DNA from: Spinacia oleracea
Lineage: Eukaryota; Streptophyta; Magnoliopsida; Caryophyllales; Amaranthaceae
DNA length: 64,000 nt
Assembly (NCBI RefSeq): GCF_020520425.1
Contig: NC_079488.1
Location: 90,439,285-90,503,284 of the forward strand
Reading direction: 5' to 3'
Numbering within the stretch: the stretch's first letter is position 1; the number at the start of each line of letters is the position of its first letter. The notes under the pieces are model-generated. The model saw nothing but the letters and a program-made list of their open reading frames with translations, was not told where the DNA came from and made no database searches. Position numbers and translations under genes: made by a program. This document shows, piece after piece, positions 58,561 to 64,000 of this stretch.

Positions 58561-59740
58561 CTTTTTATTGTTTCCTAGTTCTCTTTCAAGTACGATTTCT
58601 CAACCAGATTGCAGTATAAATAGGGCTTTTCAGAACCTACAAAAATCAGCAGCTAGTATTCTAATAACTAGTTAGGATTCTGAAATTCATACACTTAGCA
58701 CTTCTAGTATTCTGAATTGATTCTTCTCTCTTATTATATAATTATGTTACTTTAAAACAGTGTGAATACTTGTACTTATATTATCTTTATTAGCCTAGAC
58801 CTTAAACACACAAGATATTCAGGACAATCCGACATATCCTGCTAAGTTCCTTTAATTAATTTAAAGCACTCTTTCAACATATTGTTTAGTCTATAATTAT
58901 GTGTGCAATAAATAAACAAGGTAGTAGTATAAAATAACACATGTACCTACGTTGAATCGTTACAAAAGGTTCCAGGCTAGTATAGACCACCTAAGATTGA
59001 TAATGGACATTCTACGTATTATTAACTTTACCCCGAACCTAATCTCTACTCTGTGTACGTATGTTGGGGTGAATTTCATTCGAGATCACAAGGGAACCAA
59101 TTGATAATGTGATAAAAAAATTTGAGCCTTTGCAGATCTGGCATCTGTAGTAGTCTTGTATCACAAAAATAGGGGTTTGTTAGTTTTCTCCGACATGGCT
59201 AAAATTATCTGGCGGCTCCATTGACTAATTAAGGCAGGATAAGTACCTTCCTTAATCGCAAATGCCACTTCAACATAACGAGGGAACGTACCCGCCTTTC
59301 CCCTTAAAAATAGGAGTGGGGTGCGTATCAATTTTCGTCCCCCTCCCAATATTCTAATATTCTCTCTACTCTATGTAATCCTGCAGTTTATATCCTGGTC
59401 TTAAATGCTTGTACTTCTTATCTTATTCTTTTCCCAACCTTAAACAAAAATTCCATAACGTTACTTTAGGGAACTTTGGTTTGGGGAAAATATGAATATG
59501 GTAAGATTACTCTGGAGGAATCGAATCATGATCTACCAGTCAAGAACAAGGTTCTTCATGGGCTAAAGGACATCAATTAATACACGTGCTAAGATTTTAA
59601 AACACAATATAATTCTAACATTATATTGTAGTGTGAAATTTATGTTATGTGTTGCTTTCATCACCCTTTATAAATTGTTCACATAATCAATCTGTTCGAC
59701 AACACCTAATAAGGTGTGTGTGTGTGTGTGTGTGTTTATA
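58561..59740. other. Intergenic; orphan TATA-like motif and (TG)n
   Basis: GCAGTATAAATAGGG at 58611 looks like a promoter core on the + strand, followed by a CT-rich stretch, but no gene follows. It may be part of a retroelement LTR. A frame near 59465-59580 (VWGKYEYGKITLEESN) is unassigned. A (TG)n run is at 59714-59735. Confidence 0.4.
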
Positions 59741-62700
59741 TATATATAGGGGAGGGATCCGGTAAGAACACTTCTTACGGTAATAACACTTTTACACTCT
59801 ACATGTTATATATCGCAGCTTTAGAGTCACAATGCAAAGACACCGGGGAAGATCTTCCCCACACAATGGGATATCGGCAAGAAGACTCTTTAGCCAATCC
59901 GCTTCTTGACCTGCCAACTCAAGAGTAATGAATTCAGATTCCATGGTGGAGCGAGCTAGACATGGTTGTTTTGAGGACTTCCATGAAATAGCACCTCCAC
60001 CCAACATGAACACATAACCACCAGTAGAAACAACTTCATCGTTTTCGGACACCCAATTAGCATCACAATAACCTTCTAAAACATTAGGAAAGAGATTAAA
60101 ATGCAAACATACCTCCATGGTACCCTTTAGGTACCTACGAAAACGATGAAGTGCATTCCAATGTTCACTAGCTACTAGGATTATGACTATATCGACTTAA
60201 TCTGCTTACCACGTAGGAAATGTCAGGACGTGTGCAATTCATCAAAAACATTACACTTCCTATCACCTTGGCATATTGCTCGACACGCTTGGACCCATTC
60301 TTTGTAAGATTTACACTTGCATCATAAAGAGTCTTACATTGCTCCGGCCAAATCATAGCAATCGAACTTCTTCAAGATTTTCTCCACATAATGAGAATGA
60401 CTCATTGAGAACCCATCCTTGGATTTGTTCAACCGGATACCAAGGATCACATCGGCTTCACCTAAGTCCTTCATTTCAAACTTAGTAGACAAAAAAAAAT
60501 TAGTGCAATTCACAACCTGAAGGTTAGTGCCCATAATAAGCATGTCATCAACATAAAGACAAATAATAACACAAGCGAAATCAAAAACCTTAGAATACAC
60601 ACAAGAGTCCGAAAAATTAGTCACAATCCCGTCACTCCTAAGGGTATTATCAAACTTTTCATACCATTTCTTAGGAGCTTGTTTCAAACCATACAAAGAC
60701 TTTTTAAGCCTACACACCTTATGCTCTTGACCCTTAACCACAAAACCTTCCGGTTGAGTCATGTAAATTTCCTCATCAAGATCACCATTAAGAAAGGTCG
60801 TTTTAACATCCATTTGATGGACCACTAAGTTATGAATTTCCGTTAAAGCATCCAAAGTCCTAATGGTGAAAATCTTAGTCACGGGTGAGTAGGTATCAAA
60901 AAAAGTCGATTCCCTCTTTTTGAGTGAAAACTCTAATAACAAGTCTAGCCTTAAACTTATCAATAGAGCCATCGGGTTTCTTCTTATTAGTAAAGATCCA
61001 TTTACAACTTATGGATTTAGTCCCCTTAGGTAAATCACATAACTCCCAAGTATGATTAGACATGATTGAATCTAATTCACTATTAATGGCCTCTTTCCAA
61101 AAACTAACATCTATGGATTTAATTGCTTCACTATAAGTATTTGGGTCTTCTTCTATGAGAAACAAATAAAGAACAATTTCACTCAAATAATCCACACATC
61201 AAAGTCTTGAACAAGAAAAACAGTCAAGAAATTCGGTCCAAAGATAGTCTCTACTCTAAGCCTCTTACTCTTCCTATGTTGGACTTCTTCCACTATATTG
61301 GGAGGAGGAGGATCACTAGGACTAGACAAAGAAACATCCAAAGACTCATCAACACTTGACTCATGCACATGAGAAGACAAAGAAAATTTCAATGGGAAAG
61401 TATGCTCAAAGAAAGCTGCATCCCTATATTAACAAGTAGAATGATCACTCAAAAACAAGAATCTATATGCGGCACTATTATGAGCATAACCTATTAACAC
61501 ACTATCAAAAGTTCTAAACCCAATGGTGGTTTTATTAAAATATGGAAAAGCAACCTTGGCTAAGCACCCCCACACTTTAAAAATACTCATGTTAGGACTA
61601 TAACCTCCATATCTCATAGGGTGTCTAATCCAACTTCTTATGGGGCACTCTATTAAGTACATAATAAGCGGATAAAACCGCCTCCCCCCACATGTTGTTG
61701 GATAATCCGGAACTTAGAAGCATGGAATTCATAGTCTCTTTTAAAGATTTATTTTTCCTTTCGGCAATATCATTTTGTTGGGGGGGATGTGAGGGGAACT
61801 TAACTCATTGATGATTCCATTGGTTTCACAAAATTCTTTTAAGGACCATTTTCCATATTCATCACCTCTATCGGTTGTAAGTCTTTTAATTTTAAGGTCA
61901 TGTTGATTTTCAACATCGGATTATACTTTAAAAATACACTTTTAGCCTCATCCTTAGTTTTGAAAAGATAAACTTTAGTAAACCTTGAAAAATATCAACA
62001 GAAGTCATGTAGTAATTTTTCCCACCTCTACTAGTAGTGCAATTTTTAAAGCCCGTTAAATCCGAGTGAATCAACTCTAACAATTTAGTACTTCTCGTTA
62101 CTACTTTCTTAAATGGTTTTTTAGAATGTTTGGACTCAACACAAATAGTTTAGAGGCTTTGTCAATTTTATCAAAAGAAATCAAGTTCATGTCTTTTAAC
62201 TTTTTCATGTAAGAAACATTTAGATGTCCTAATCAATTGTGCCAAACATACATAGACTAGCTCAACGATATAAGCAAAAGAAGAAGTAATTTCATTATTG
62301 TTCAAAACATTCAACACAAATAATCCTTCACTAAGGTAACCTTTCCCAAGAAAGTCTCCATTCTTAGAGATAACAATCATGTCTGCCTCAAAGAGAAGTT
62401 TTAGGCCGGCTTTGTTGAGAAGGGCAACCAAAACAAGATTCCTCCTAAGGGAGGGAACATACTGAACATAATTCAAAGACAAATTTTTTTCCGGAAAGTG
62501 AGTTTATGTTGGACCGTCCCTTTTCCAAGAACTCCGGCGGTGCTACTATTTTTCATGTAAACAGGGTATTCATCGGTAGCATCCTCAAAGTCCGTCATGA
62601 TTCTCCCGTATCCAAGATCCATTCCACCTTGTTTTCCACCAATTTGGCTTCAACCACCACTGCGGATATCACCTCATTCTTTTCAACAAGGTTGGCTTAG

Positions 62701-64000
62701 GAGGCACAATTGGAGTTACTCTTGTGGAGGCGGTTACATTGATAGGCTTTGTGTCCTATATTTACACACACATAGCAAGCTCCTTTAGTCTTTTGAATCT
62801 TATGGTTGTTAGTGAAGTTTCCTTTGGTTGAATGATTCTTCTTCTTCCCTTTGAACCTATTTTTAGCCATATGAGCACTAGAATCAACCAAGTTAGCTTT
62901 AGAAGAATTCAAAGATAGAGATTAAAACTTATCCTTGAGGCGGTTAGCCTATTCAGTCCTCATATAACCAATGAGTTCTTAAAAGTTAATGTCCTTCTTC
63001 TTGTGCTTCAAAAAATTGCGGTAGTCATTCCATGATGGTGGAAATTTCTCGAAGAGTACATTGGCTTGAAGAGTTTCACACATATTCATACCCTCACCCA
63101 AGATGTCGGAGACGATGTTCTCATAATCATGGACTTGATCCATGATGGACTTGTCATCCGTCATCTTGAAACTGATCCACTTACCAACAACATATTTTTT
63201 CTCACCAGCATCATCGGCTCCATACTTCTTTTGCAAGGTGTACCAAATGGACTTGCTTGACCGATTGGTGTTGAGAAGGTCAAATAAGATTTCATTCACA
63301 TGATGGAGAATGTGAGCCCGAACAAGTTTGTTGTCTTTCTCCTTCTTGGTCAATGCTTCGGCCGTATTCTTGATATCTTCCTCCGAAAGGGAGGGATCTG
63401 GTGCTACCGCCTTACTTTCTTAAATTACTTCAGTCACATCCTCATAGAGCAAATAATCTAATTCTAGTTGCTCAAAAAAATCAACAATTGTTGTGACCAT
63501 CTTTTGTGGTTCTTGCCATCAAGAGGACCCAACTTAGAGAGGTCGGGAAGGGTCTTGCTCATCATAGAGTTAGCCATAACATTAGACATAATATATCATT
63601 TTCAAATTGTTGTATTTTAGGTGTTTTCAAGACTAATATAAACAACAAGAATGTAGGACTTACGAAACTTGTTGTGTCGTGGTAACTAAACCAGTGTCTT
63701 GAAAAGGAGATTCAGTGCAACCGGGGTGCACAATTGTATTCACCGATTCGTTCCCTAAGATTTAATTTACACAACTCTCAACACACAATGGCACTCTTAG
63801 GTATGAGATGGAGTTACTAGAACTTATGCCCAAAAGAGAGGAAGAAAATGAGAAGATAAAATAATGATTTTTCTGTAAAAAAACATGAAGCATGTATTTA
63901 TAAGATTACAGGAGGATACAAAACAACCCAGAGAAATCAAAGGACTCAAGGAATCCAATGGCATTGAACAACCAATTAAACTCATGATAATGAAGGGTAT
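59741..64000 (-). mobile_element. Ty1-Copia element (fossil, broken), running off the window
   Basis: On the minus strand, from right to left: leader/LTR (63600-64000), Gag (62979-63353), a zinc knuckle CYVCVNIGHKAYQC (62750), a protease region (62171-62482), integrase region (about 61400-62100), reverse transcriptase (60334-61195; LYVDDMLIMG, KLYGLKQAPKKWYEK-like text) and RNase H (59792-60118; GYCDANW, SWKSSKQP). It carries many breaks across its genes and is not functional. The left LTR is missing; the left edge meets a GGGGAGGGATCCGGTAAGAA sequence of other origin. The order of parts is that of Copia, with integrase before reverse transcriptase. Confidence 0.88.
63600..64000 (-). repeat. 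Partial LTR/leader of the Copia fossil
   Basis: The minus strand has TATA-like CTTATAAATACATGC near 63900 and then a leader before Gag. The outer end lies beyond the window, so neither its limits nor its age can be given. Confidence 0.5.

Overview
This window is plant nuclear DNA from a eudicot. It has intron-containing genes, En/Spm-type (CACTA) transposons with 3-bp target duplications, Stowaway MITEs flanked by TA, Helitrons ending in CTAG, tRNA-derived SINEs and several Copia and Gypsy LTR fossils. I cannot fix the species; the style of the repeats would fit Caryophyllales, but that is a guess.

Host genes are few. A three-exon CASP-like membrane protein of subfamily 5A (13619-17404, +) and a four-exon PIP2 aquaporin (34445-35952, -) both look intact. 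A 95-codon single-exon frame at 55663-55950 (-) may be a small real gene of unknown function. Most of the rest is transposons nested in transposons.

Layout. 1-1142: AT-rich duplication, hairpin, MITE. 1143-5188: a non-autonomous CACTA with a perfect TAT duplication, carrying exon 1 and upstream DNA of a glutamate decarboxylase gene. 5500-10754: an old CACTA accessory gene (Ulp1-like and plant transposase-like pieces, - strand), split by a nearly pristine hAT element (6530-10451) that encodes an open 869-residue transposase. 11886-13245: a long-TIR Mutator-like element just upstream of the CASPL5A gene. 19427-23480: a Copia LTR, a MULE remnant, a Helitron and a foldback element. 23648-29790: an RTE-type LINE (-) interrupted by a 2.4-kb solo Gypsy LTR. 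31619-33299: a Helitron holding an 822-bp non-autonomous hAT. 36518-38593: a Copia scrap abutting a MULE transposase fragment, followed by a strong long hairpin.

40163-53351 is the most striking region: a 13.2-kb element with CACTAGAGGAAAA / TTTTCCTCTAGTG ends and a perfect AGT target duplication. It carries exon-like fragments of at least four unrelated host genes, all on the + strand (Yippee-like, cyclopropane-fatty-acid synthase-like, chloroplast chaperonin-60 alpha, DNA2 helicase/nuclease), plus two unassigned exon-like segments. Its right end has an array of palindromic subterminal repeats. A 6.1-kb non-autonomous Gypsy element later landed inside the chaperonin exon, and a 961-bp Harbinger-type MITE landed in a tandem repeat. 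It is best read as a multi-gene Pack-CACTA.

53356-64000: a Stowaway MITE, a third CACTA, the small gene, repeat-rich DNA, and a broken Copia element running off the right edge. All boundaries, domain calls and similarities were read by eye; none was checked against a database.
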